DNA from: Dyella flagellata | GTDB taxonomy: Bacteria; Pseudomonadota; Gammaproteobacteria; Xanthomonadales; Rhodanobacteraceae | Assembly: GCF_030160275.1 (NCBI RefSeq) | Contig: NZ_BSOA01000014.1 | Span: 155,044-219,043, forward strand | Length of the DNA: 64,000 bases | Reading direction: 5' to 3' | In this document: positions 8,490-17,973 of the stretch, piece after piece | How the letters are laid out: every line of letters begins with the position of its first letter | How positions within the stretch are numbered: the first letter of the stretch is position 1 | The notes under the pieces: generated by a model | What the model saw: only the letters and a program-made list of their open reading frames with translations | Database searches by the model: none | What the model was told of the DNA's origin: nothing | Translations under genes and position numbers: made by a program

Positions 8490-11400
8490 TCAGTTGCGCA
8501 GCCACATGCGCATCAGCGAAGCCAGTTTATCCACGTCGATCGGCTTGGACAGGTAATCGTTGGCGCCTGCTTCCAGGCAGCGTTCGCGGTCGCCACGCAT
8601 GGCCTTGGCGGTGAGCGCAATGATTGGCAGGCTGGCGAGATTCGGCTGGGCGCGGATCGCTCGCGTTGCCTCGTAGCCGTCCATGCCGGGCATCATGATG
8701 TCCATTAGCACAAGTTCGACCTGCGGATTTTCGGCCAGCACCTGCAAGGCTTTCTGGCCGTCCTGCGCCATGCTTACGCGGATGCCCCAGTCGCGCAGCA
8801 CTTTGGACAGCGCAAACAGGTTGCGCATGTCATCGTCCACCAGCAGGACGTTGCGATCGCGCAGGCCGTCATGGCTGGGTGCGGGGCCGGGGCTGCCGGG
8901 TGGTTGCCTGGTGTCGCGAATGCTGTGCAGGAACAGGCTGACTTCATCCAGCAGGCGCTCGGGCGAGCGGGCGCCCTTGATGACGATGCTGTCGGTGTAC
9001 TGGCGCACCGCCAGGTTTTCTTCGCGGCTCAATTCACGTCCGGAATACACCACCACCGGCGGAATGCTACCTCCCGCGGCGAGCTGCTCTAGCAGTTGGA
9101 GGCCGGACATGCCGGGCAGGTTCAGATCGAGCACGATGCAGTCGTAGCCGGTGGCGGCGATCTTTTCCAAGGCCTGCTCGCCACTGCGGGCTTCATCCAC
9201 TTTGACGTCGTCGTCCACGCCGAGCAGGTCGCGCACGGCGCCTCGTGCGGCGTCGTCGTCGTCGACCACCAGCAGGTGACGTGTGCGGCCCTTGGCGAAA
9301 TGCAGCAGCCGCTCGAATGCCTGGTTGATGGCCTCCCGCGAGACCGGCTTGGTAAGAAAGCCCACCGCACCCAGCTCGCGTCCGCGACTGGCATCGTCGG
9401 TAGCGGTAAGAAAGTGCACGGGAATATGCCGGGTGGCCGGATCGGCCTTCAGCCGCTCGATCACCGTCCAGCCGTCCATGCCAGGCAGCATCACGTCGAG
9501 CAGGATACCGATCGGATGATAGCGCCGCGCCAGCTCCAGCCCGGCCTCGCCGTTCGGCGCATGCAGCATGTGATGGCCCTTCTGCCGCACCATGTCGGCC
9601 AGGATGCGCGCGAAGGCCGGGTCGTCTTCCACGATCAGGATCACGCTTTCGCCCGGTGTAATGCGTTCGCGATCGTCACGCACGCCTTCGGCAGGCAGCA
9701 GGGCGCGCGTCACTGGGCGTGGTGTGGATGGTTGGGTGACGGTTGCCGCCGACGCCTTGGTGGCGATGGAGGTACCGGCGCTTTGCTCGGGCAGGAGCAG
9801 CACGAATTCGCTACCTTGTCCGACTTCGCTGCGCAACAGGATGTCGCCGCCCATCAGGCCGGCCATGCGCCGTGAAATGCTCAGGCCCAGGCCGGTGCCG
9901 CCGAATTGCCGGCTAGTGCTGCTGTCGGCCTGTTCGAACGCGTTGAAGATGCGTTCCAGCTTGTCCGCCGCCACGCCGATACCGGTGTCCTTCACGCTGA
10001 TCGCCAGCAGCGGCTTGCCCTGTGCCGATTCCGGTACCGGCAGCTCGCTGCTAGGCCGGCCGATGTGCACGCGGACGCTACCTTGCTGGGTGAATTTAAA
10101 CGCGTTGCCGAGCAGGTTGTTGGCGATCTGCTCCAGCCGGGTGGGGTCGGTGTGGATGACTTCCGGCAGGCCCTCGTCCATCGTTACCTGGTAATCGAGC
10201 TTTTTCTCGCGCGCCACGTGGTCGAAATTGCGGCGCAAGTTGCGCACCAGACTTTGCAGCGGGTAATCGACCAGCGACAGTTCCATCTTGCCCGCTTCGA
10301 TCTTGGACAAGTCGAGAATGTCGTTGATCAGGCGCAGCAGGCCCGAGCCCGAGTCGTGAATGATGCGGGCCGACTCCACTTCTTCCTCGTCCAGATGGCC
10401 TTCGCGATTGTCCGACAGGCTGCGCGAAAGGATCAGCAGGCTGTTCAGCGGCGTGCGCAGCTCGTGCGACATATTGGCCAGGAATTCGCTCTTGTACTGA
10501 CTGGCGCGCGCCAGCTCCTCGGCCTTCTGTGCGGTATCGTGCTGCAATTCCTCGACCTGCTGCTTCTGCTGGCGCAGCGATTCGGTGATCAGGCGCAATT
10601 CTTCGTTCGAAGCCTGCAGCTCATCGGCCTGCACACGCAGCTCTTCCTCCGATGCCAGCAGGCGCTGGGATTGCTCTTCCAGTTCGATGGTCTTGCTTTG
10701 CAGGGTGTCGTTGGCGGCACGCAGCGCTTCCTGCTGCTGGCGCATCGTGACGGAAGAAATGCGCAGTTCGTCCGCCTGTTCGCGCGTCTGCTCCAGCAAT
10801 TGCTCGGTGTTCACAGTGCGATTGAGGTTTTCCAGCGTCAAGGCTGCGAGCGGAAGCAGCTCTTCCAGCAATTGCTCGTGATGGGCCGCGGGCGCGGCAA
10901 AGCCGGCAAATTCCAGCACGCCCACCAGCTGGTCGCGCACCATCAGCGGCAGGATGGTGAGGTGGCGTGGCAGGGCCGAGCCGCCACCCCAGTCGATGCG
11001 CAGATAGTTCGCCGGCACGTCGTCCAGTACGATGGCATGGCGGGAGGCGGCGCATTGGCCCACCAGGCCCTCACCCGGCATATAGGCATCCGGACTGTTC
11101 TGCATGCGCAGCCCGTAGCTGCCCAACAGGTCGAGCCGCTGGCGCGATTCGTCAAAACCGTAGAACAGGGCCACGCCACTGTTGATCAACGGCGCCAGCT
11201 GGTCCACGAACCTTTCCGCGAACTCGCGATGGTTGGTCGCCGACTGCAGGCTGGTGGAAATCGCCGTGACGTGGGCCTTGAGCTGAGCCTGCTCGTGCGT
11301 CTCGACCACCATGCTCTTGAACACCTGCAGGGCGCGCGAGATTTCGCCGATTTCATCGCGTCGCTCGACGCCGCGAATCGGGATGTTGTGATCATGGTTG

Positions 11401-12146
11401 GCCAGCCGGGTCATCGACTCGCCCAGTCGGCGGATTGGGCGCGCCACCATGCGTGAGGTCAGCGAGATCACCAGCAGGCCGATGACCAGTTCAAACAGCG
11501 TACTGGCGATGTCGATATAGCGAGTCTTGTTCAGCTGACTGTCCGCGCGCTCTACGCGCGAGGCAAGCAATTGCCGTTCGGTCACGACCATCTCGTCAAG
11601 CACGGCCATGTAGTCTTCGACATGCACGGTGCGATGCGTCAGGTAGTTCTCCCTGATGGGCGCGATCTCCGCGGCAAGTGCCTGCTTGTCAGTGGCCTTG
11701 ACCGACGCCAAGGGCCTGTAAACCATGTCCTGTACTTCTTGGTCCCAGCGCAGGGACAGCATCTTGATCCGGTCGACGCGCGACTGCTGCAGCGGATTGT
11801 CCGCGCTCATCTGCTGCAGTTGTGCCAGGTCGGCCTGGAACATCGCATCGCTGCTCTTGGCGCGTTCCAGTTCATTGGCATCCTGGGTGAGCATGAAGCC
11901 GCGCAAGCCTATCTGCCCGGACAAGGCGGTGCGTTGCAGCCCTTCGATCTGCTGGATGACCTGATAGGTGTGTTCCACCCACTGCCGCGTTTCCAGCTGC
12001 AGGTTGCCTGACACGACGTCGATCAGGCTGTCGATGAAGAACAGTCCGAGCAGCAGCCCTATCCCAAGAATGATCTTGTAGCGGATGGGCAGGTGCGCCA
12101 GCCAGCCGTACTTCCTTGGAGTCGGAGCCGCTTCGGAGCTGACCAT
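8490..12146 (-). CDS. Hybrid sensor histidine kinase with CHASE3-like sensor, HAMP, GAF and three receivers
   Basis: A 1218-residue membrane kinase. In order: membrane segment at 24-43, periplasmic helical CHASE3-like domain to about 208, second membrane segment 211-230, HAMP 231-283, GAF about 305-440, long coiled coil 440-550, HisKA with His561 in NMSHELRTP, HATPase 660-790, then three receivers with Asp884, Asp1007 and Asp1149. The architecture matches CheR/CheB-linked kinases known in proteobacteria. Three C-terminal receivers suggest a multi-step phosphorelay. The first gene of the cheR-cheB-GGDEF cluster; 150 bases separate it from prfC upstream. Confidence 0.93.
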   Translation of the reverse strand: MVSSEAAPTPRKYGWLAHLPIRYKIILGIGLLLGLFFIDSLIDVVSGNLQLETRQWVEHTYQVIQQIEGLQRTALSGQIGLRGFMLTQDANELERAKSSDAMFQADLAQLQQMSADNPLQQSRVDRIKMLSLRWDQEVQDMVYRPLASVKATDKQALAAEIAPIRENYLTHRTVHVEDYMAVLDEMVVTERQLLASRVERADSQLNKTRYIDIASTLFELVIGLLVISLTSRMVARPIRRLGESMTRLANHDHNIPIRGVERRDEIGEISRALQVFKSMVVETHEQAQLKAHVTAISTSLQSATNHREFAERFVDQLAPLINSGVALFYGFDESRQRLDLLGSYGLRMQNSPDAYMPGEGLVGQCAASRHAIVLDDVPANYLRIDWGGGSALPRHLTILPLMVRDQLVGVLEFAGFAAPAAHHEQLLEELLPLAALTLENLNRTVNTEQLLEQTREQADELRISSVTMRQQQEALRAANDTLQSKTIELEEQSQRLLASEEELRVQADELQASNEELRLITESLRQQKQQVEELQHDTAQKAEELARASQYKSEFLANMSHELRTPLNSLLILSRSLSDNREGHLDEEEVESARIIHDSGSGLLRLINDILDLSKIEAGKMELSLVDYPLQSLVRNLRRNFDHVAREKKLDYQVTMDEGLPEVIHTDPTRLEQIANNLLGNAFKFTQQGSVRVHIGRPSSELPVPESAQGKPLLAISVKDTGIGVAADKLERIFNAFEQADSSTSRQFGGTGLGLSISRRMAGLMGGDILLRSEVGQGSEFVLLLPEQSAGTSIATKASAATVTQPSTPRPVTRALLPAEGVRDDRERITPGESVILIVEDDPAFARILADMVRQKGHHMLHAPNGEAGLELARRYHPIGILLDVMLPGMDGWTVIERLKADPATRHIPVHFLTATDDASRGRELGAVGFLTKPVSREAINQAFERLLHFAKGRTRHLLVVDDDDAARGAVRDLLGVDDDVKVDEARSGEQALEKIAATGYDCIVLDLNLPGMSGLQLLEQLAAGGSIPPVVVYSGRELSREENLAVRQYTDSIVIKGARSPERLLDEVSLFLHSIRDTRQPPGSPGPAPSHDGLRDRNVLLVDDDMRNLFALSKVLRDWGIRVSMAQDGQKALQVLAENPQVELVLMDIMMPGMDGYEATRAIRAQPNLASLPIIALTAKAMRGDRERCLEAGANDYLSKPIDVDKLASLMRMWLRN

Positions 12147-12235
12147 GCGAAATCCCGCTTAAGTTGACGATTGGATATGCCGCGCCCCCTGATCGGACGG
12201 CGGCCCCCTTGCCAATCAGATTAGCGAGATGCCTG

Positions 12236-12255
12236 GCCGGGCGGTACTGCCCGGC
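12236..12255. other. GC hairpin between prfC and the hybrid kinase gene
   Basis: A 7-bp stem (12236-12242 with 12249-12255) and 6-base loop sits 42 bases past the prfC stop. On the minus strand the run of T lies before, not after, the stem, so it is not a standard intrinsic terminator for prfC; its role is open. Confidence 0.35.
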
Positions 12256-12296
12256 AAAAAATGACGATTATGTGAAGGCTGTTCGGCGGCCAGCGT

Positions 12297-13898
12297 TCAA
12301 ACCTCGACGGAAGCGGCGTGCTCGCGTGTGGCGGAGAAGCGCACAGCGGGCGATCGCTCCTGCGTCAGTTGCAAGTTCACGCGCGAGGGCGCCAGGTAGA
12401 CCAGCTCGCCGGCCGCATCGATGGCCAGGTTCATCGCGTTCTTCTCGCGGAATTCTTCCAGCTTCTTGGCGTCGTCGCAGTGCACCCAGCGGGCGGTCAC
12501 CACGCCGACCGGTTCGAAGCTGGCGTCCACGCCGTATTCGTCCTTAAGCCGGTACGCCACCACGTCGAACTGCAGCACGCCCACCGCGCCCAGGATCAGA
12601 TCATTGCTCATCAGCGGGCGGAAGAACTGCGTGGCGCCTTCCTCGGAAAGCTGGGCCAGGCCCTTCTGCAGCGCTTTCATTTTCAAGGGATCGCGCAGGC
12701 GCGCGCGGCGGAACAATTCCGGCGCGAAGTTGGGGATGCCGGTGAAGCTCACTGCTTCGCCCTCCGTGAAGGTATCGCCGATGCTGATGGTGCCATGGTT
12801 GTGCAGCCCGATTACATCACCCGGATAGGCGCTTTCGACGATCTCGCGATCGCTCGCCATGAAAGTGAGCGCGTTGGCGATGCGCACTTCTTTGTTGGTG
12901 CGCGTCTGAAGCATTTTCATGCCGGCGGTATAGGTGCCCGAACAGATGCGCATGAAGGCGACACGGTCGCGATGCGCCGGATCCATGTTGGCCTGGATCT
13001 TGAACACGAAGCCGGTGAGCTTTTCTTCCGCCGGTTTGATCTCGCGCGAAAGCGTAGCGCGCGAGCGCGGCTCGGGCGCGTGTTCCACGAAGAAATCCAG
13101 CAGCAGCTGCACGCCAAAGTTGTTCACCGCCGAACCGAAGAATACCGGGGTCAGCTTGCCGGCGTGGTATTGTTCCAGGTCGAACGGATGCGAAGCGCCC
13201 TGGATCAGTTCCAGCTCCTCGCTCAGCTCGTTCAAGGCTTCCGTGCCGATAGCCTGTTCCAGCCCCGGCGCATTAAGGCCCTTGAAGATGGTCGAATCCT
13301 GGCGCGTGAAATTCTTGCCTTGCTCGAACACGTGCACTTCGTCCAGCAGCAGGTGGTACACGCCCTTCAGCCGCTTGCCCATGCCGATCGGCCAGGTCAG
13401 CGGCGCACAGGCGACGCCGAGCACGGACTCCACTTCGTCCAGTAGTTCGATCGGCGAGCGGCCTTCGCGGTCGAGCTTGTTGATGAAGGTCATGATCGGG
13501 GTGTCGCGCAGCCGGCACACTTCCATCAGCTTGATTGTGCGCTCCTCCACGCCCTTGGCGCAGTCGATCACCATCAGCGCCGAGTCCACCGCGGTAAGCA
13601 CGCGATAGGTGTCCTCGGAGAAGTCCGCATGGCCCGGCGTGTCGAGCAGATTGACGATCTTGCCCTCGTAGGGGAACTGCATCACCGAGGAGGTCACCGA
13701 AATGCCGCGTTCCTTCTCCAGCGCCATCCAGTCCGAAGTGGCGTGGCGCGCGGCCTTGCGGCCTTTCACCGAGCCGGCCATCTGGATCGCGCCGCCGAAT
13801 AGCAGCAACTTTTCCGTCAGCGTAGTCTTGCCCGCGTCGGGGTGGCTGACGATGGCGAAGGTGCGGCGGCGTTGGGTTTCTTGCAGATGGATGGACAT
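12297..13898 (-). CDS. prfC: Peptide chain release factor 3
   Basis: A 533-residue translational GTPase that recycles RF1/RF2 from the ribosome after termination. The G1 loop is HPDAGKTT (19-26), followed by the RF3-typical stretch [13 protein letters not shown] and the switch [10 protein letters not shown]. Length agrees with E. coli RF3 (529). Translational GTPases of this size are otherwise EF-G-like, but this N-terminal sequence and length separate it from the EF-G encoded at 14644-16782. Confidence 0.95.
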   Translation of the reverse strand: MSIHLQETQRRRTFAIVSHPDAGKTTLTEKLLLFGGAIQMAGSVKGRKAARHATSDWMALEKERGISVTSSVMQFPYEGKIVNLLDTPGHADFSEDTYRVLTAVDSALMVIDCAKGVEERTIKLMEVCRLRDTPIMTFINKLDREGRSPIELLDEVESVLGVACAPLTWPIGMGKRLKGVYHLLLDEVHVFEQGKNFTRQDSTIFKGLNAPGLEQAIGTEALNELSEELELIQGASHPFDLEQYHAGKLTPVFFGSAVNNFGVQLLLDFFVEHAPEPRSRATLSREIKPAEEKLTGFVFKIQANMDPAHRDRVAFMRICSGTYTAGMKMLQTRTNKEVRIANALTFMASDREIVESAYPGDVIGLHNHGTISIGDTFTEGEAVSFTGIPNFAPELFRRARLRDPLKMKALQKGLAQLSEEGATQFFRPLMSNDLILGAVGVLQFDVVAYRLKDEYGVDASFEPVGVVTARWVHCDDAKKLEEFREKNAMNLAIDAAGELVYLAPSRVNLQLTQERSPAVRFSATREHAASVEV

Positions 13899-13960
13899 GG
13901 GGGGTTGGGCTGGCAGGCGAACCGCGTATTGTAGCCCGGATGGCCCATCGGGGCGCGTGA

Positions 13961-13980
13961 GCTGGGATGGTCATCCCAGC
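13961..13980. repeat. Dispersed palindromic repeat, single-arm copy
   Basis: GCTGGGATGGTCATCCCAGC, a perfect 20-base palindrome of the repeat family seen elsewhere in the window. It ends 8 bases from the stop of the ParE-like gene. The preceding stretch at 13931-13955 (GTAGCCCGGATGGCCCATCG) may be a decayed second arm. Confidence 0.75.
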
Positions 13981-13987
13981 GCAGGTT

Positions 13988-14287
13988 TCACCGCTGAAGC
14001 TTTCCCGGCCGCAACCGTCTTTCGCTGCGCAGCACATAGAGAACGAATACACGCTCGCCGTCAATGCGGTAAATGATTCGACAAGGAGGTTCAACAATCT
14101 GGCGATAACGCCAGCCTTTCAATTCCTGTGGCTTTGAACCGCTTTCCGGGTGCTCGGCCAGCTGATCGACATGCGTGAAAACACGCTCGACGAGTTTGCG
14201 CGCGGCCTCCGGGTTGTCCAGTGCGATGTAGTCGGCGATTTCGTCCAGCTCGCTCAGGGCCGGCTCGGTCCAAGCTACTTCAGCCAT
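13988..14287 (-). CDS. RelE/ParE family toxin
   Basis: A 99-residue basic protein of the ParE/RelE toxin superfamily. The start TEPALSELDEIADYIALDNPEAA and the end IIYRIDGERVFVLYVLRSERRL follow the family pattern. ParE toxins poison gyrase and RelE toxins cut mRNA at the ribosome; the sequence alone does not decide which, although ParE is closer by look. It overlaps the antitoxin gene by 13 bases, the usual coupling for such pairs. Confidence 0.88.
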   Translation of the reverse strand: MAEVAWTEPALSELDEIADYIALDNPEAARKLVERVFTHVDQLAEHPESGSKPQELKGWRYRQIVEPPCRIIYRIDGERVFVLYVLRSERRLRPGKLQR

Positions 14288-14532
14288 CGGCCCAGGCGTT
14301 CCTTCGCCTGCTCGTGCGAGAGCGTACGCCCTTCCTCCACCGCGCGTTCCCCGCGTGCGATGCCTTCCAGCAGCTTCATGCGTTGCTGCATGGTTTCGAA
14401 AGACTCGACGTCAACCAGATAGGCGCTAGGCAGGCCATGCTGGGTAATCAGGATGGGCTCGCGGTCGCGCTCCAAGTCGGCCAGCAGTTCAGTGGCCTGT
14501 CGCTTGAGGGTGGTGACTAGTTCGGTGCGCAT
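14275..14532 (-). CDS. Phd/YefM family antitoxin
   Basis: An 85-residue protein. The N-terminal half (VTTLKRQATELLADLERDREPILITQHGLPSAYLVD) is the Phd/YefM DNA-binding fold; the C-terminal half (from about residue 50) is charged and helical and would wrap the toxin. It is upstream of and overlaps the toxin gene, and such antitoxins normally repress their own promoter, which should lie in the short gap before 14532. Confidence 0.88.
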   Translation of the reverse strand: MRTELVTTLKRQATELLADLERDREPILITQHGLPSAYLVDVESFETMQQRMKLLEGIARGERAVEEGRTLSHEQAKERLGRWLK

Positions 14533-14587
14533 GTGAGTGATACTAGAGTGTCACTCAAAGGGCTGCAAGGCCGGTGTGCCCGGTTAC

Positions 14588-14615
14588 AAAAAAGCCCAGG
14601 GATCGCTCCCTGGGC
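14588..14615 (-). terminator. Intrinsic terminator of the EF-G gene
   Basis: A perfect 9-bp stem (14594-14602 with 14607-14615) with loop TCGC. On the minus strand it is followed by six U. It lies about 29 bases past the fusA stop and before the antitoxin gene, separating the two transcripts. Confidence 0.9.
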
Positions 14616-14643
14616 TTGGGCTTTCCGAGACGGCAGCGAAGGC

Positions 14644-16782
14644 TTACTTCGCTTCCTTCTCCATCAGCTTGGCGACCATGCTCGCCGGCACTTCCTCGTA
14701 ATGATCGAAGATCATCGAGAAGGTGCCGCGGCCGCTGGTGGCCGAACGCAGGAAGTTGATGTAGCCGAACATTTCCGCCAGCGGCACGAAGCCCTGTACG
14801 AAGGCGTTGGTACCCTTCTGGCCCTGCTCGCTGACCGAGCCGCGGCGACGGTTGATGTCGCCGATCACGTCGCCGAGGTAGTCCGCCTCGGTGACCACTT
14901 CCAGCTTCATCACCGGTTCCAGCAGCTTGGGCTTGGACATCTTCTGCGCTTCGCGGAAGCAGGCGCGGCCGGCGATTTCGAAGGCGAGCGCCGAGGAGTC
15001 CACGTCGTGGAACTTGCCGTCGATCAGGCGTGCCTTGAAGTCCAGCACCTCGTAGCCGGCCACCTGACCCTGGCGCGATTCCACCGTGATCGCGTGTTCC
15101 ACCGCCGGGATGTATTCGCGCGGTACGCGACCGCCGACCACTTCGTCGGAGAACACCACACCGCTGCCCGGTTCACCCGGTTCGAAGATGATCTTCACTT
15201 CGGCGAACTGCCCCGAACCGCCGGACTGCTTCTTGTGCGTGTAGGTGTGTTCCACCGTCTGGCCGAACGCTTCGCGGAAGCTGACCTTGGGCTTGCCCAT
15301 GTTCGCTTCCACGCCCAGTTCGGTGCGCATGCGGTCGATGGTGATTTCCAGGTGCAGCTCGCCCATGCCCTTGAGCACGGTCTGTCCGGTTTCCTTGTCC
15401 ACTTCCATGCGCAGCGACGGATCGGCTTTCACCATCTTGTAGAGCGCGGTGGAGAGCTTGTCGACGTCGTTGCGGCTCTTGGGCTCCACCGCCACGCTGA
15501 TCACCGGGTCGGGGAAGCGCATGCGCTCCAGCAGCACCGGATGCTGCGGATCGCTCAGCGAATCGCCGGTCTCGGTTTCCTTCAACGAAACGAAGGCGCA
15601 GATATCGCCTGCACGCACTTCCTCGATTTCCTTGGTGGCGTTGGCCTGCACTTCCACGATGCGGCCAATGCGCTCCTTCTTGCCACGGGTGACGTTCTGC
15701 AGGGTGTCGCCCTTCTTGATCACGCCGGAGTAGATGCGGGTGAAGGTGAGGGTGCCGAACTGGTCGTTGATCACCTTGAAGGCCAGCGCGCGGACCGGGG
15801 CGTCGTCCGTGACGGACTGTTCGCCGGTCACGTTGCCGTCTTCGTCCACCATCGAGATGCCGCCGTTCTCGCCCGGATAAGGCATGTAGTCGATCACGCC
15901 GTCCAGCATCTGCTGCACGCCCTTGTTGCGATAGGACGATCCGCAGAATATCGGCACCAGCTTGCCGGCCACGCAGCCCTTGCGGATGCACTTCTTCAGC
16001 GTTTCCAGTGTCGGTTCCTGGCCGTCGAGGTAGGCGTGCATGGCCTCGTCGTCCATTTCCACGGCGCTTTCGATGCTATGCGCGCGCAGTTCGGCCAGCT
16101 GGGACACCCATTCCTTGTCGGCGGTGGTGGTGAATGCCTTGACCTTGGGATGGTCGGCAACCTGGTCCAGCGGGATGGTTTCCCACTTGCTGTCCTTGTC
16201 GCTGCTGTCCCAGATATAGCCCGCACCGGCGATCAGGTCGACCATGCCGATGAAGTCGTCGCTGCTGCCCAGCGGTACCTGGCAGAGCACGATATTGGCG
16301 CCCAGGCGGTTCTTGATGCCGTCCACGGCGTGTTTGAAGTTCGCGCCGATACGGTCCATCTTGTTGATGTAGCACATGCGCGGCACGTTGTACTGGTCGG
16401 CCAGGCGCCAGTTGGTTTCGGTCTGCGGTTCCACGCCGGCCACGCCGTCGAACACCACTACGGCGCCGTCGAGCACGCGCAGGGAGCGGTTCACCTCGAT
16501 GGTGAAATCCACGTGCCCTGGGGTGTCGATCACGTTGATCTGGTGACCCTTCCACTCGGTCGACACGGCGGCAGACTGAATGGTGATGCCGCGCTTCTTT
16601 TCCTGTTCCAGGTAGTCGGTCGTGGTCGAGCCCTTGCCGTCCTTGGTGTCGTGCACGTCGATGATCTGGTGCTTCTTGCCGGTGTAGTACAGGATGCGCT
16701 CGGTGGTGGTGGTCTTACCGGCGTCGATGTGCGCGATGATGCCGATGTTGCGATAGAGGTTGAGGGGTTTCTGGCGGGCCAC
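14644..16782 (-). CDS. fusA: Elongation factor G (probable second-type paralogue)
   Basis: A 712-residue translocation GTPase. G1 is AHIDAGKTT, switch [11 protein letters not shown]4 NKMD; domains II-V follow to the end. Between the G1 helix and GITIQSAA the switch I region reads [22 protein letters not shown], a few residues longer than in standard bacterial EF-G. The gene stands alone, without rpsL, rpsG or tuf, so it is outside the usual str operon. This suggests either a relocated fusA or, more likely, a second EF-G copy (fusA2 type). Function as an EF-G-family protein is secure; its division of labour is inference. Confidence 0.9.
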   Translation of the reverse strand: MARQKPLNLYRNIGIIAHIDAGKTTTTERILYYTGKKHQIIDVHDTKDGKGSTTTDYLEQEKKRGITIQSAAVSTEWKGHQINVIDTPGHVDFTIEVNRSLRVLDGAVVVFDGVAGVEPQTETNWRLADQYNVPRMCYINKMDRIGANFKHAVDGIKNRLGANIVLCQVPLGSSDDFIGMVDLIAGAGYIWDSSDKDSKWETIPLDQVADHPKVKAFTTTADKEWVSQLAELRAHSIESAVEMDDEAMHAYLDGQEPTLETLKKCIRKGCVAGKLVPIFCGSSYRNKGVQQMLDGVIDYMPYPGENGGISMVDEDGNVTGEQSVTDDAPVRALAFKVINDQFGTLTFTRIYSGVIKKGDTLQNVTRGKKERIGRIVEVQANATKEIEEVRAGDICAFVSLKETETGDSLSDPQHPVLLERMRFPDPVISVAVEPKSRNDVDKLSTALYKMVKADPSLRMEVDKETGQTVLKGMGELHLEITIDRMRTELGVEANMGKPKVSFREAFGQTVEHTYTHKKQSGGSGQFAEVKIIFEPGEPGSGVVFSDEVVGGRVPREYIPAVEHAITVESRQGQVAGYEVLDFKARLIDGKFHDVDSSALAFEIAGRACFREAQKMSKPKLLEPVMKLEVVTEADYLGDVIGDINRRRGSVSEQGQKGTNAFVQGFVPLAEMFGYINFLRSATSGRGTFSMIFDHYEEVPASMVAKLMEKEAK

Positions 16783-16923
16783 TGTCTTGGTTCCGTAGTA
16801 GAAGTCGTTTGTCGATCAGAAATCGTTGCTCTCCCCGAGGGGAGAATGAAAAGCTGGGCGGGTCGTCCTTGGCTCCGCAGCGTACGTATCAAATGTGTAT
16901 GCCTCGTTGCCGGCCGGGCGCGT

Positions 16924-17595
16924 TCATGGCGCTGGATCGGCTAGCAAATCTTCATAGAAGGCACCGAACGGTTCGCTCGGGTGGGCAATCTGGATTTCAA
17001 GTATCCACAAACCCTTGCGGGGGGTGTGGTCGAGATCCCCAAGATTGCCGCCCTTGTGCACCGAGTGCGGAAAGTCGCTCACCCGATGCCCTTTGATGGC
17101 ATGGTTGAAGCGCCAGCCCATCGCCTCGGCACGCTCGAACGCGTAATTATAAAGCTTTTGACCGTCCCAGCCCTCATGGCGCCATTTTTTGGCGACATCC
17201 TGGAACAAATCACGTGCAGCCTGCGCGCAAGCCTCCCGTTCGGGCGCATGGCCAACCACGAAAGTATCGCCGACATCGCCCTCGTGCCCACTGAATACCA
17301 AGCCCAGATCGATGAAATAGCTATCGTTTTCGCCTAGTCGCACACCTGGTTGAGAGGCTTCGCGGTAGGTCTTGGTGGTATTCGGGCCGATGCGGATGAT
17401 TACCGGATGCCACAGCCGTTCCAGGCCCAGCGCCTCGAACACCTGCGAGGCTTCGGCGCGAGCTTCGTCCTCATTAATGCCCGGTCGCATGCGCTCGCGA
17501 ATGCCTTGCAGCGCCTGCCAGCTCAGTTCGCGTGCGCGCTGCATCAGCGCATGGTCGAACGGCTGGCCGACAGCTTCGCGATCGTGCTCGTGCAT
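16924..17595 (-). CDS. M24 (methionine aminopeptidase/Xaa-Pro) family protein
   Basis: A 223-residue protein with the pita-bread fold residues of M24 metallopeptidases: Asp in YFIDLG, Asp in GDVGDTF, His in KGHRVSDFPH, Glu in WILEIQIAH and Glu near the end in FYEDLL, which fits the Asp-Asp-His-Glu-Glu metal site. It is short for an aminopeptidase P and lacks an N-terminal creatinase domain. ATG 17595 is chosen; a longer frame adds eight residues. One base separates it from the DUF1304 gene upstream, so the two are probably co-transcribed. Substrate unknown. Confidence 0.8.
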   Translation of the reverse strand: MHEHDREAVGQPFDHALMQRARELSWQALQGIRERMRPGINEDEARAEASQVFEALGLERLWHPVIIRIGPNTTKTYREASQPGVRLGENDSYFIDLGLVFSGHEGDVGDTFVVGHAPEREACAQAARDLFQDVAKKWRHEGWDGQKLYNYAFERAEAMGWRFNHAIKGHRVSDFPHSVHKGGNLGDLDHTPRKGLWILEIQIAHPSEPFGAFYEDLLADPAP

Positions 17596-17596
17596 G

Positions 17597-17956
17597 TCAG
17601 GCCGCCAGTACCAGGGCAAGGCCGATGGCGGCAGGGAGCCCCTGTATCCATAGGACCTTGCGCGTAGCGGTCAGGCCGCCGTACAGACCTGCTACCAGCA
17701 CGCAGGCAAGGAAGAACAGCTTCACGTGCGTACCTTCCGGGCCGCCGAGGATCAATCCCCAGCCCAGGCCGGCCGCGAGAAAGCCGTTGTACAGGCCTTG
17801 GTTGCCGGCCAGTACCTTGGTCTGTGCGGCGAATTCGGGCGTGATGCCGAACGCACGCAGGCCTGTGGGTTTGTCCCACAGCAGCATTTCCAGGATCAGG
17901 AACCATACGTGCATCAGCGCGATGATCGTGACCACGATGCCGGCGAGGGTGGACAT
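17597..17956 (-). CDS. DUF1304 family membrane protein
   Basis: A 119-residue protein with four hydrophobic helices, matching the DUF1304 family (opening pattern IVVTIIALMHVWFLILEMLLW). No biochemical role is established for the family. Start ATG at 17956; the frame is open further upstream but overlaps the kinase gene. It lies between the PfkB kinase and M24 genes with very short gaps, so these three probably form one transcript. Confidence 0.82.
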   Translation of the reverse strand: MSTLAGIVVTIIALMHVWFLILEMLLWDKPTGLRAFGITPEFAAQTKVLAGNQGLYNGFLAAGLGWGLILGGPEGTHVKLFFLACVLVAGLYGGLTATRKVLWIQGLPAAIGLALVLAA

Positions 17957-17973
17957 GGCGAGACTCCCGGCGC

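Noticed and set aside
14533..16944. 803-residue frame on the plus strand across the EF-G gene
   Set aside because: Long shadow frame opposite a high-GC gene; composition (His/Val/Leu-rich) and lack of motifs show it is not coding.
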